Shown here: in pieces, positions 16,078 to 24,061 of the stretch
Numbering within the stretch: position 1 is the first letter of the stretch
Layout: every line of letters begins with the position of its first letter
Assembly (NCBI GenBank): GCA_964498605.1
Contig: CAZCHK010000003.1
Span: forward strand, 20,059-84,058
Reading direction: 5' to 3'
Length of the DNA stretch: 64,000 nt
From: JBGQAS01 sp964498605
Lineage (GTDB): Bacteria; Chloroflexota; Anaerolineae; Anaerolineales; Anaerolineaceae
The notes under the pieces: model-generated
Database searches by the model: none
What the model saw: the letters and a program-made list of their open reading frames with translations, nothing else
What the model was told of the DNA's origin: nothing
Translations under genes and position numbers: made by a program

Positions 16078-17178
16078 ATGGCCGATTCGCGTATCGAGAA
16101 GCTGGCCGAAGTGCTTGTGCGCTACTCGCTGGAGATCAAACCCGGTGACTGGCTTTTGCTGCGCACCAGCCCTGTGGCCGATGAACTGAATCTCGCGTTC
16201 ATCAAACAAGCCATTCAAGCGGGGGCAAACCTGACATTGCAATCCGCTGTATCCGGAGCTGAGGAGGTCATCTATAAATACGCTTCGGATGCCCAGCTGG
16301 AATGGATCAGCCCGGCGCGTAAAATGATGATCGAACAGGTCGACGCCCAGATGGTGATCGATTGTGACACCAACACGCGCGCACTTTCCGGAATTGATCC
16401 CTCGCGCTTCGCTGTTTCACAAAAAGCCAATGCCCCACTGTTTAAAACTTTCATGGAACGTGCGGCGAAAAAAGAAGTGCGCTGGTCCCTGACGGTGTTC
16501 CCCTGCAACGCGCTGGCCCAGGAAGCGGACATGAGCCTGAGCGACTACCAGGATTTCGTGTACGGAGCGGATATGCTCAACGAACCTGACCCGGTGGCAT
16601 TCTGGAAGGGGCTGGGGGTCAAGCAGAATGGTTACACCAGCTGGTTGAAAGGTCACGATCAGGTCGTCATTAAAGGATCCAACCTGGACCTGAAACTATC
16701 CATCAAAGAACGCACCTTCATCAGCTGTGCCGGGAAGGAGAATTTCCCGGACGGCGAGATTTTCACCGGCCCGGTGGAAGAATCCGTGAACGGCTGGGTG
16801 CGCTTTCGCTATCCTGCCATTGAATTCGGGCAGGAAGTGACCGATATCGAACTGTGGTTCGAGAACGGCAGGGTGGTCAAGGAAACCGCCAGCAAGAACC
16901 AGGAGCTTCTCACCAGCCAGCTCAACACCGACCCCGGCGCGCGCTTCGTTGGAGAATTCGGCATCGGCACCAATTACGGCATCAACCGCTTCACCAAGCA
17001 CATGCTTTTTGATGAAAAAATGGGCGGCACCATTCACCTGGCTCTTGGGCATGGGTATCCTGAATCCGGCAGCAAGAATGAATCCGGCATTCACTGGGAT
17101 ATGCTGTGCGACATGAACGACGCGGAAATGACCGCAGACGGGGAAACCTTTTACAAGAACGGAAACTTCACGCTGTAG
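16078..17178 (+). CDS. M29-family aminopeptidase
   Basis: The protein has 366 residues, normal for thermophilic aminopeptidase T/AmpS-like enzymes. The N-terminal domain begins RIEKLAEVLVRYSLEIKPGDWLLLR. The C-terminal domain holds the expected two-metal ligands: Glu in FPDGEIFTGPVE, Glu in VGEFGIGTNYG, His in NRFTKHMLFDEKMGGTIHLALG and Asp in HWDMLCDM. It removes N-terminal residues from peptides in the cytoplasm. It is a single gene with its own promoter. A hairpin follows it at 17209-17233. Confidence 0.93.
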   Translation: MADSRIEKLAEVLVRYSLEIKPGDWLLLRTSPVADELNLAFIKQAIQAGANLTLQSAVSGAEEVIYKYASDAQLEWISPARKMMIEQVDAQMVIDCDTNTRALSGIDPSRFAVSQKANAPLFKTFMERAAKKEVRWSLTVFPCNALAQEADMSLSDYQDFVYGADMLNEPDPVAFWKGLGVKQNGYTSWLKGHDQVVIKGSNLDLKLSIKERTFISCAGKENFPDGEIFTGPVEESVNGWVRFRYPAIEFGQEVTDIELWFENGRVVKETASKNQELLTSQLNTDPGARFVGEFGIGTNYGINRFTKHMLFDEKMGGTIHLALGHGYPESGSKNESGIHWDMLCDMNDAEMTADGETFYKNGNFTL

Positions 17179-17208
17179 GCGTGTTTCATTCTGATTCTCC
17201 TTTGTCCC

Positions 17209-17233
17209 TCCAGTCGGCGTCATGCCGACTGGA
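17209..17233 (+). terminator. Hairpin after the M29 gene (weak terminator or operator)
   Basis: A perfect 10-bp inverted repeat (TCCAGTCGGC with GCCGACTGGA) with loop GTCAT is not followed by a T-tract. It may be a weak terminator. It also lies upstream of the next promoter and could be a protein-binding site. Confidence 0.4.
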
Positions 17234-17272
17234 TTGGATTAAGCAGCGTTCGCGCGAAAACTGTCCGTCGGG

Positions 17273-17278
17273 TACAAT
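17273..17278 (+). promoter_or_regulatory. -10 box of leaderless promoter (BioF2-type gene)
   Basis: TACAAT is followed by six bases (TCTTCC) and the ATG at 17285. No ribosome-binding site is present. Confidence 0.5.
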
Positions 17279-17284
17279 TCTTCC

Positions 17285-18325
17285 ATGAACATTACCACGC
17301 ACCAGTTTTTCGATGAGAAGCTGCAGTTCGGGTGGAACGCCCTTCTGGCAGAATCGATCACGCACGTACCCTTCCTGCGCTTTGAATACCTGCGCGCCTG
17401 GTGGAAACATCTGGGCGGCGGCGAGTGGGGTGAAAAGCCTGGCGGCAGCACTCAGCTCGCTCCACCGCGCTTGACCATCGTCACCCTCAGCGACAGCGGG
17501 CAACTGGTCGCTATCGCGCCTCTCTTTCACGCCTCGCACGAAGAGCGCCCCGCGCTGCTCCTGCTGGGATCGATCGAGATATCGGATTACCTCGACCTGA
17601 TCGTGCGCCAGGCAGACCTGCAGCCATTCCTGACTGCCCTGCTACCCTTCCTTGCATCCGACGCCCTGCCTGATTGGGAAGCGGTCGATCTCTACAATCT
17701 GCTTGAAAGTTCCCCCACAATCCCGGCGCTGCAGGAAACCGCGGCGCGCATGGGCTGGAAAACTGATCTGCAGCCCCTGCAGCCCGCCCCCGCCATCCCC
17801 CTGCCTGGCGATTGGGAGAAGTACCTGGCCGGCATTGACAAGAAGCAGCGCCACGAGATCCGCCGCAAGATGCGGCGTCTGGAAGAATCAGGCACACCCT
17901 GGCGCTGGTATTTCGCTGAAGACCCGGATGCTCTGGAGGAGGAGATACATGCATTTCTTGAATTAATGGGCCAGGATGCCGAGAAAGCTTCCTTTCTGAC
18001 CCCCTCCATGCGGGAGATGCTGCTGGAAGCAGCGCGGTGCGCTTTCTCAGCAGGCTGCCTCAAGCTGGCTTTTCTCGAGATCGATGGCAACAAAGCGGCG
18101 GCCTACCTGAACTTCGATTATCTCAACCGCGTCTGGGTGTACAACAGCGGACTGGAGCGCTCAATGCTGGAGCACTCCCCCGGCTGGGTGCTGCTGGGGC
18201 ACCTGCTCAAATGGGCCAACGAAAACCGCCGCGTGGAGTTTGACTTCATGCGCGGCGGCGAGGATTACAAGTACCGCTTCGGGGGAATTCCCCGCAGGGT
18301 GATGCGGCTGACGATCACGCGCTGA
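17285..18325 (+). CDS. BioF2/CelD-type GNAT acetyltransferase
   Basis: The protein has 346 residues. The C-terminal half carries the BioF2-like (PF13480) pattern: a basic KKQRHEIRRKMRRLE helix near residue 188, then the acetyltransferase core with KLAFLEIDGNKAAAYLNFDYLNRVWVYNSG and the final FDFMRGGEDYKYRFGG. Such proteins are FemAB-like acyl- or aminoacyl-transferases often linked to cell-surface polysaccharide genes. No substrate can be assigned. Its last 11 bp overlap the end of the convergent M20 peptidase gene. The transcript is probably leaderless. Confidence 0.78.
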   Translation: MNITTHQFFDEKLQFGWNALLAESITHVPFLRFEYLRAWWKHLGGGEWGEKPGGSTQLAPPRLTIVTLSDSGQLVAIAPLFHASHEERPALLLLGSIEISDYLDLIVRQADLQPFLTALLPFLASDALPDWEAVDLYNLLESSPTIPALQETAARMGWKTDLQPLQPAPAIPLPGDWEKYLAGIDKKQRHEIRRKMRRLEESGTPWRWYFAEDPDALEEEIHAFLELMGQDAEKASFLTPSMREMLLEAARCAFSAGCLKLAFLEIDGNKAAAYLNFDYLNRVWVYNSGLERSMLEHSPGWVLLGHLLKWANENRRVEFDFMRGGEDYKYRFGGIPRRVMRLTITR

Positions 18326-19799
18326 GGTCTTTTTGTGACCAGAGTTTGATCAGCTCGTGGAAAGTCTGGGTCATTTTTTCCAGCATCTCAAAACTGATGC
18401 GCTCATTGACACCGTGCACGCGCTGCATGTCTGCCTGGCTCACCAGGTAAGGTGTGAAGCGGTACACGCGGTCCGTCACCTGCAGATAATGCCGCGCGTC
18501 CGTCGCTCCAAGCACGAGGAATGGCGCCACGGGAACCTCGCCGTAGATCGAGCGGATGACCCTCTCCAGTACCTGGTACGCCGGGGTACTGGTATCAGAT
18601 TCGATGGATGGTTCATTAGGAATGTCACTTGTGAACTTGATCTCCACGCGCTCGTCGTTGATAACCCTGCGCACATGTTCAGTTACACTTTGGGTCGTAT
18701 CCCCGGGCAGGATGCGGAAATTCACTTTCGCGCTCACCTGCTGTGGCAGGATATTTTCTTTCACGCCGCCAGAGAGCATGGTCGGGGCGGTGGTCGTGCG
18801 CATCAGGGCGTCCGCGTAAGGGATGCGCGACAGGATCCGCTCGATTATCCCCTTGAACAGCCACAGGTTGGCGAAAGCCACCTGGAAGAACCACGGCGCG
18901 GCAGTTCCGATTCCCTCGAAAAGCTGACGGGCGAATTTCAGATCCGCGCGCATCGGATTCTTCTGCAGCGCCAGAATGGCGCGCGCCAGAATGGTGATGG
19001 CACTTTCCCGGGGAGGGAGGGATGAGTGCCCGCCCCTGGCAGAGACAATCAACTCCAGCGTGAGATACCCCTTTTCCGCGACGCCGATCACCGCGACAGG
19101 CACATCAATCCCTTTGAAGAAACCCTGAACGAGATATCCGCCTTCATCCAGAACCACCTCGGGCTCGATGCCCTCCGCCTTCAGCCAATCGACAACGTTC
19201 TTCGCGCCGTGGATACTGAGCACTTCTTCATCATGCCCGAAAGCGAATATGACCGAGCGCTGTGGACGAAATCCATCCTTCATCAACAACTCCGCAGCTT
19301 GCAGCAGGGTGTAGATCTGGCTCTTGATGTCCAGCGTTCCGCGCCCCCACACCATCTCCCCATCGATGTCTCCGCCGAAAGGTTCGTGCTCCCACTGGGA
19401 GAGGGTCTGGGGGTCAGCCGGGACCACATCCTGGTGGGCGGTCAGCACGACGGGTTTCAACTGGGGCTGCGCGCCTTTCCATATGTAGACGAGCGTGTCA
19501 TTTCCCATGTCCTTCTTTTCTGTAAAGCGCTCAACGAAAGGAAAAGCTTTTTCCAGGGCCAGGCGGAACTGCAAAAAGGCATGCCGGTCGTCCAGGGCGG
19601 GGTCTGCGTGTGAAACTGTTTTACAGCGGATGCCCTCCGCCAGCGCCTTAGCCAGGCGCGGCAAGTCCACCGCGACGCTCTGAACGGCAGCCGCTTTTTC
19701 TGCCTTGCGAGGGAAACGCGCCGCGCGAATCATTACCACGGCAACAAGGATGGCAAAAAGGCCTGCCAGTGCGATCAAAATTATCCAGAAAATGTCCAT
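18315..19799 (-). CDS. Membrane-anchored M20 peptidase (carboxypeptidase S/PM20D1-like)
   Basis: The protein has 494 residues. An N-terminal TM helix (about 4-26) is followed by a full M20 metallopeptidase: metal ligands in LTAHQDVVPAD, GRGTLDIK, GHDEEV, VVLDEGG and a late His in GATDARHYLQ. The DARHY...VYRFTPYL block is characteristic of the yeast carboxypeptidase S / animal PM20D1 subgroup, which act on peptides or N-acyl amino acids. It lies 20 bp downstream of the phospholipase-D-like gene and shares its operon. A GAGGAG site fixes the start. Confidence 0.88.
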   Translation of the reverse strand: MDIFWIILIALAGLFAILVAVVMIRAARFPRKAEKAAAVQSVAVDLPRLAKALAEGIRCKTVSHADPALDDRHAFLQFRLALEKAFPFVERFTEKKDMGNDTLVYIWKGAQPQLKPVVLTAHQDVVPADPQTLSQWEHEPFGGDIDGEMVWGRGTLDIKSQIYTLLQAAELLMKDGFRPQRSVIFAFGHDEEVLSIHGAKNVVDWLKAEGIEPEVVLDEGGYLVQGFFKGIDVPVAVIGVAEKGYLTLELIVSARGGHSSLPPRESAITILARAILALQKNPMRADLKFARQLFEGIGTAAPWFFQVAFANLWLFKGIIERILSRIPYADALMRTTTAPTMLSGGVKENILPQQVSAKVNFRILPGDTTQSVTEHVRRVINDERVEIKFTSDIPNEPSIESDTSTPAYQVLERVIRSIYGEVPVAPFLVLGATDARHYLQVTDRVYRFTPYLVSQADMQRVHGVNERISFEMLEKMTQTFHELIKLWSQKDLSA

Positions 19800-19819
19800 G
19801 CCTAGCTCCTCGGTCGGGA

Positions 19820-20878
19820 TCAGGGTGTCGCCCTGTCATAAATGCGGTTGAATTCATCCAGAAATTCTGCAGCCACCCCGGGATCGTGGACGATGAAAAT
19901 ATTCTCGTCATTGCGCTTTTCAGCCGCGGATGTGAAATTATACGAGCCAAAAACCACCACTGACCCATCGATGACGACCGTTTTCTGGTGCATCGCTCCG
20001 TCATCTCCATCCAGCCGAACATCCATCCCTCGAGAAAGCAGGAATTCATATTCACTGCCGCTGTCTGCGACGGCTTTGCTGCCGTCATAGACGATGCGCA
20101 CAGCGACACCTCTCTCGGAAGCCATCACCAGCGCGTCGCCCAGGCTGTCGAGGGTGAAACTGTACGCCAGCACATCGATACTGCTGCGCGCGTCGTTGAC
20201 CAGGCGCAGAAGCTGCTTGCTGACGCTGTCATCAGGAGAGAAATACACCTCCATGGGGATCCCGCCTTCCACCCACTGGGGATACGGGGTGTTGGAAGGA
20301 CTATCGGCGCCAAAGAAGTGATCGTGGAACATCTCGTCGAATTCCGCCTGGTAGTTTCGCACGGCTTTTTCAGAGACAATCCGCACCACACAGTTGGCAT
20401 CCGTTTCCACGCTGCTGTAGGTCAGGTTGAGCGAACCCAGCCACAGCTGCGTCCCGTCAATGATGGTGAACTTATTGTGCATCAAGCCATCCTCGCTGCC
20501 GGCAACCACCTGTATACCTGCCTGCCGCAGCTGCAAGACTTCCGCGCCATCCATGTTGTCCGCGTCGGTGACCAGGCGCACGACCACGCCGCCTGCTGAG
20601 GCTTCCACCAGCGCGTCCGTCACGGCCGCGTGTGTCAGGTTGTACACGGCGATTTCGATTCTCTCCTGCGCGTCGTTGATCGATTCAAGATACTCCCCCA
20701 GCATCTCGTCGCCCTGGTCCGGAGTGAAATACACCTCGATGCTGACTGGAACGTCCTCATCAAACATCTCAGGCATCTGTACTGGTGGGAACTGCGGTTG
20801 ACACGCGATGAAAGAGAGAATGAGAAGTGGAATCGCAAGAATTACTTGGCTGCGTCGCGTGGGGTTACGGTTCATCAT
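19820..20878 (-). CDS. Phospholipase-D-like lipoprotein
   Basis: The protein has 352 residues. A lipobox (LSFIAC, Cys26) follows a positively charged N-terminus, so it is exported and lipid-anchored. Two HKD motifs are complete: HNKFTIIDGTQLWLGSLNLT and HQKTVVIDGSVVVFGSYNFT, each His-x-Lys-x4-Asp followed by G-S. The two halves are internal repeats. Enzymes of this family cleave or transfer phosphodiesters in phospholipids, cardiolipin or DNA. An exported single-chain form of this size is compatible with phospholipase or nuclease (Nuc-like) activity. It leads the operon with the M20 peptidase. Confidence 0.88.
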   Translation of the reverse strand: MMNRNPTRRSQVILAIPLLILSFIACQPQFPPVQMPEMFDEDVPVSIEVYFTPDQGDEMLGEYLESINDAQERIEIAVYNLTHAAVTDALVEASAGGVVVRLVTDADNMDGAEVLQLRQAGIQVVAGSEDGLMHNKFTIIDGTQLWLGSLNLTYSSVETDANCVVRIVSEKAVRNYQAEFDEMFHDHFFGADSPSNTPYPQWVEGGIPMEVYFSPDDSVSKQLLRLVNDARSSIDVLAYSFTLDSLGDALVMASERGVAVRIVYDGSKAVADSGSEYEFLLSRGMDVRLDGDDGAMHQKTVVIDGSVVVFGSYNFTSAAEKRNDENIFIVHDPGVAAEFLDEFNRIYDRATP

Positions 20879-21075
20879 GCTTGGTTTTGCTGGTGCTGAT
20901 CGGTTGAAAGCATTTTACCATGACGGCCTGGCCGCGTGAGATTTCTCCCGTCCGCTTTTTCACCAGGTTTGCCCGGGAAGGCATGAATGCACCCATCGCA
21001 AGATACAGAAATGTGTTGAAAATGATAGGCGTGAACCAGTTCCCGATGGTACGGCCGCGTCAGCAAACGAATGGG

Positions 21076-21816
21076 TTAAATCTTGCGCCACACCTGGTAC
21101 AGGCTCAGATCGCCCCCCTGTCCGTCTGAGAACCATTCTTCGGTAATCCTGAAGCCGCTCTCCCCTGCCAGGTTTCGAAGTTCATCGGCGGTGTAACTGT
21201 GCACGTACCTTAAACCGCGCTGCTCCGCCTGTCCTGGAAGCGCATAACGCCAATCAAGCAGATGGTCCCCCGGATCCACGACCTCGTCCGTCAACCCCGC
21301 CCGTGACCAGGGCTGCACGCGCGCGAGGAACTTTGAACTGCGCTGGAACTGCCACACTGAGTGCGCGAAGGTCCCGTTTTCGCTCAGGAGATCATTGATG
21401 GCTCGCAGCAGCGCGAGACGGTTCTGCCTGCCGGGAAGGTGATGGAGCACCGCAAAAGCCATGATACCGTGCACATCGCGGGGGATAACGCGATGTGGAA
21501 AGGTTCCGCTGGATAAGTCCCAGAGGTGAAACCGCGCATGATCGATGTCTTTGTTGAGTATTCTTGCTTCATTTAGTAATACGTCGCTGTTGTCAAGACC
21601 GATATAGCTTCCCTGGAAACCATTCCGCGTCCATTCCCGTGCCAGGTAGCCGTTTCCACATCCAAGATCCAGCCACGTGCCTTGCGCGGGAACGCTCTGA
21701 AGAAATTTTCGCACTCCCGGCTGGATGCGCAGTCGCGTGCGCGAGAAAGCCGCCCCAAAGGTCTGGTAGAATTCCTGATTGAGGCGAATTAACTTTTCAG
21801 CCACTACTGGTTGCAT
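21076..21816 (-). CDS. Trm9/ALKBH8-like tRNA wobble-uridine methyltransferase
   Basis: The protein has 246 residues from the ATG at 21816. The SAM site LDLGCGNGYLARE is at about 49-61. Three blocks match eukaryotic Trm9: the N-terminal FYQTFGAAFSRTR (Trm9 has a Phe-Ser-x-Thr-Arg in the same place), FAVLHHLPGRQNRLALLRAI (Trm9 'IAVVHHxxxxxRR'), and the C-terminal RYVHSYTADELRNLAGESGF. Trm9 methylates the carboxymethyl group of cm5U34 to mcm5U. The divergent neighbour is elp3, which makes the cm5U precursor, and this supports the assignment. The start codon follows TATAAT by six bases with no ribosome site. The specific tRNA substrate is inferred. Confidence 0.72.
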   Translation of the reverse strand: MQPVVAEKLIRLNQEFYQTFGAAFSRTRLRIQPGVRKFLQSVPAQGTWLDLGCGNGYLAREWTRNGFQGSYIGLDNSDVLLNEARILNKDIDHARFHLWDLSSGTFPHRVIPRDVHGIMAFAVLHHLPGRQNRLALLRAINDLLSENGTFAHSVWQFQRSSKFLARVQPWSRAGLTDEVVDPGDHLLDWRYALPGQAEQRGLRYVHSYTADELRNLAGESGFRITEEWFSDGQGGDLSLYQVWRKI

Positions 21817-21822
21817 GACCTT

Positions 21823-21830
21823 ATTATATA
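21823..21830. promoter_or_regulatory. Overlapping divergent -10 boxes between the methyltransferase and elp3
   Basis: Only 22 bp separate the two start codons (21816 and 21839). On the minus strand TATAAT (21823-21828) plus six bases precedes the methyltransferase ATG. On the plus strand TATATA (21825-21830) precedes the elp3 ATG by eight bases. The two boxes overlap by four bases, so the two genes probably use one shared bidirectional promoter. Confidence 0.55.
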
Positions 21831-21838
21831 GGAAACGC

Positions 21839-23452
21839 ATGGTCAAGAACATTGAGAGATGGCAGACAGCCCAGCAGCATACCCCAGAACTTATGGCTGC
21901 CGCCCGCGGCATCCTCAAGGAAATGCTTCTCGGCAAGGATTACCGCACCGCCACCCGGCACTACCCCCTGCAGCGGGGCGGGTACTGCCCGAAACACGCA
22001 GTTGTGGCGGCCTATCACGCCATGGTGGAAACCGAAGAGATCGAAGAGGATCCCGCCTTGCTGGCACGCATTCGCATGAAACCTGGCCGGACGCTCTCTG
22101 GCGTGTCAACGGTGACTGTGCTGACCAAGCCCCATCCATGCCCGGGGAAATGCATCTTCTGCCCGACTTACGATGACATGCCGAAAAGCTACCTGCAAGA
22201 TGAGCCTGGAGGAGCCCGCGCTTTCCAGAACCAGTTCGATCCTTTCACGCAGGTGCGTTCCAGGCTGGACTCCTATCTCGCGGTCGGTCATCCAATCGAC
22301 AAGCTGGAGCTGCTCATCCTGGGAGGAACATGGAACGCCTATCCCCATGATTACCGCGAGCACTTCGTCCAACGCTGCCTGGATGCGATGAACGGCTTTG
22401 ATTCCTCCTGCCTTAATGAAGCCCAACAAGCAAACGGGACAGCCAGCAACCGCAACGTGGGCCTGGTGATCGAGACCCGGCCGGACCTGGTCACGCCCGA
22501 GGAGGTCATTCACCTGCGCCGCCTGGGCGTGACCAAAGTACAGATGGGTGCCCAGAGCCTGGATGACAATATCCTGGCGCTGAATCAAAGGGGGCACACC
22601 GCTGCTCAGACCCTGCGAGCGACTGCCATGCTGCGCGCCGCCGGTTTCAAGATCGTGCTGCACTGGATGCCCAACCTGCTTGGCGCGACGATCGCATTGG
22701 ACCGGCAGGATTTTTACCGCCTCTGGCAGGGTTACTGCCCGGATGAGCTTAAGATCTACCCCACCCAGCTTCTTGAACATACCAGCCTGTATGCTGAGTG
22801 GCAGCAGGGCAATTATCAGCCCTACACGATGGAAGAATTGATCCAGTTCATCGCCGATCTCAAACCAGCTATCCCGCCCTATTGCCGCGTGAACCGCATC
22901 GTCCGCGATATTCCCTCCACGCACATCGTCGCCGGCAACAAGCGCACCAGCCTGCGCCAGGACATCATGGCTGAGATGGAACGTCGCGGTACAAAATGTG
23001 GCTGCATCCGCTGTCACGAAGTGCGCGCTCATCACATCACCGTGGAGAATCTCAGCCTGGAAGATTATACATATGCAGCCGCGCATGCTGAAGAGCATTT
23101 CCTCTCATACCGATCATTGAGCGGGATGATCGCGGGTTACCTGCGCCTGTCCCTCCCGACAGCCTCCCGGGAAAGTGACGAGCTGTCCGAAGCGATGCCC
23201 GAATTAAAAGGTGCGGCGCTGCTGCGCGAGGTGCATGTCTTTGGACAGGCGCTGCCTGTCGGGTCCGGACAGAAAGGCGCGGCACAGCACATCGGACTCG
23301 GAAAGAAATTGATCGATCGGGCCTGCCAGATCAGCCTCGAGCATGGATTTGACGCCCTCGCGGTCATCTCCGCCATCGGCACCCGGGAGTATTACTCGCA
23401 GCGGGGTTTTACGCGTGGAAATTTATACCAGATCAAAGATCTCAAGGAGTAA
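21839..23452 (+). CDS. elp3: Elp3-type tRNA uridine-34 carboxymethyl transferase (radical SAM plus acetyltransferase)
   Basis: The protein has 537 residues. The radical-SAM cluster motif is HPCPGKCIFCPTY (Cys-x4-Cys-x2-Cys) at about residues 98-110, preceded by the Elp3 signature RMKPGRTLSGVSTVTVLTKP. The C-terminal lysine acetyltransferase domain is seen in HIGLGKKLIDRACQISLEHGF and ISAIGTREYYSQRGF. Elp3 adds a carboxymethyl group to U34 of tRNAs; bacterial and archaeal Elp3 proteins act without the other Elongator subunits. The start is the ATG at 21839, which has AGGAAA close by. The nitroreductase gene follows after 3 bp. Confidence 0.93.
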   Translation: MVKNIERWQTAQQHTPELMAAARGILKEMLLGKDYRTATRHYPLQRGGYCPKHAVVAAYHAMVETEEIEEDPALLARIRMKPGRTLSGVSTVTVLTKPHPCPGKCIFCPTYDDMPKSYLQDEPGGARAFQNQFDPFTQVRSRLDSYLAVGHPIDKLELLILGGTWNAYPHDYREHFVQRCLDAMNGFDSSCLNEAQQANGTASNRNVGLVIETRPDLVTPEEVIHLRRLGVTKVQMGAQSLDDNILALNQRGHTAAQTLRATAMLRAAGFKIVLHWMPNLLGATIALDRQDFYRLWQGYCPDELKIYPTQLLEHTSLYAEWQQGNYQPYTMEELIQFIADLKPAIPPYCRVNRIVRDIPSTHIVAGNKRTSLRQDIMAEMERRGTKCGCIRCHEVRAHHITVENLSLEDYTYAAAHAEEHFLSYRSLSGMIAGYLRLSLPTASRESDELSEAMPELKGAALLREVHVFGQALPVGSGQKGAAQHIGLGKKLIDRACQISLEHGFDALAVISAIGTREYYSQRGFTRGNLYQIKDLKE

Positions 23453-23455
23453 ACA

Positions 23456-23965
23456 ATGGAAGCATACGAGTGCATCATCACACGCCGCTCAGTTCGCCAG
23501 TACACCCATCAACCCATCGACCGCGAAACGATCGACAAATTGATCACAGCCGCCCTGTACGCGCCTTCTGCCATGAACCTGCAGCCGTGGCATTTCATCA
23601 TCATCGACGAACGTGAGACCCTGGATGCCGTGCAGAGCTTTCATCACAGCGCCAAGATGCTGGCGAATTCTCCCGCCGCCATTCTGGTCTGCGGCAGGGT
23701 CGATCCCGAGCGCCTGGCGCATTACTGGTACATCGACTGCGCGGCAGCCACCGAGAATATCCTCCTGGCATCTCACGCGCTTGGTTTAAGCGCCTGCTGG
23801 CTGGGCATCACCCCGCGCGAGGATCGCATCGAGGGTATGCGCAAGCTGATCCCCCTGCCGGAGGACGTTCAGCCCTTCGCCCTGATCGCCCTGGGGTATG
23901 CCGCGGTGACGCCTCCCCAGCCTGAGCGCTGGGATAGCACGAAAATTCACCACAACCGCTGGTAA
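23456..23965 (+). CDS. Nitroreductase-family FMN protein
   Basis: The protein has 169 residues. The FMN-binding N-terminus is standard: CIITRRSVRQYTHQPIDRETI, then ALYAPSAMNLQPWHFIII. The second block DCAAATENILLASHALGLSACWLGI and the closing IPLPEDVQPFALIALGYA are also typical. The AAGGAG ribosome site lies in the last codons of elp3, and only 3 bp separate the genes, so they form one operon. A link with tRNA modification is not evident; these enzymes reduce nitro compounds, quinones or flavins with NAD(P)H. Confidence 0.9.
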   Translation: MEAYECIITRRSVRQYTHQPIDRETIDKLITAALYAPSAMNLQPWHFIIIDERETLDAVQSFHHSAKMLANSPAAILVCGRVDPERLAHYWYIDCAAATENILLASHALGLSACWLGITPREDRIEGMRKLIPLPEDVQPFALIALGYAAVTPPQPERWDSTKIHHNRW

Positions 23966-24061
23966 TTCAGTCGATGCTGCAGGCGTGCGTCTGCATCCGC
24001 AGCAGCCGGTTGCCAGCTGGACAGGCTTTGACCTTTTCGAATCTGGACACAGGAGAACAAG

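Noticed and set aside
20920..21129. Possible 69-residue gene in the gap between the PLD-like gene and the Trm9-like gene
   Set aside because: No ribosome site, no recognisable domain, and it overlaps the end of the methyltransferase gene. The 200-bp gap otherwise shows nothing.
22106..23098. Open frame of 330 codons antisense to elp3
   Set aside because: It lies wholly inside elp3, has no start signal and no domain; GC-rich codon structure of elp3 explains it.
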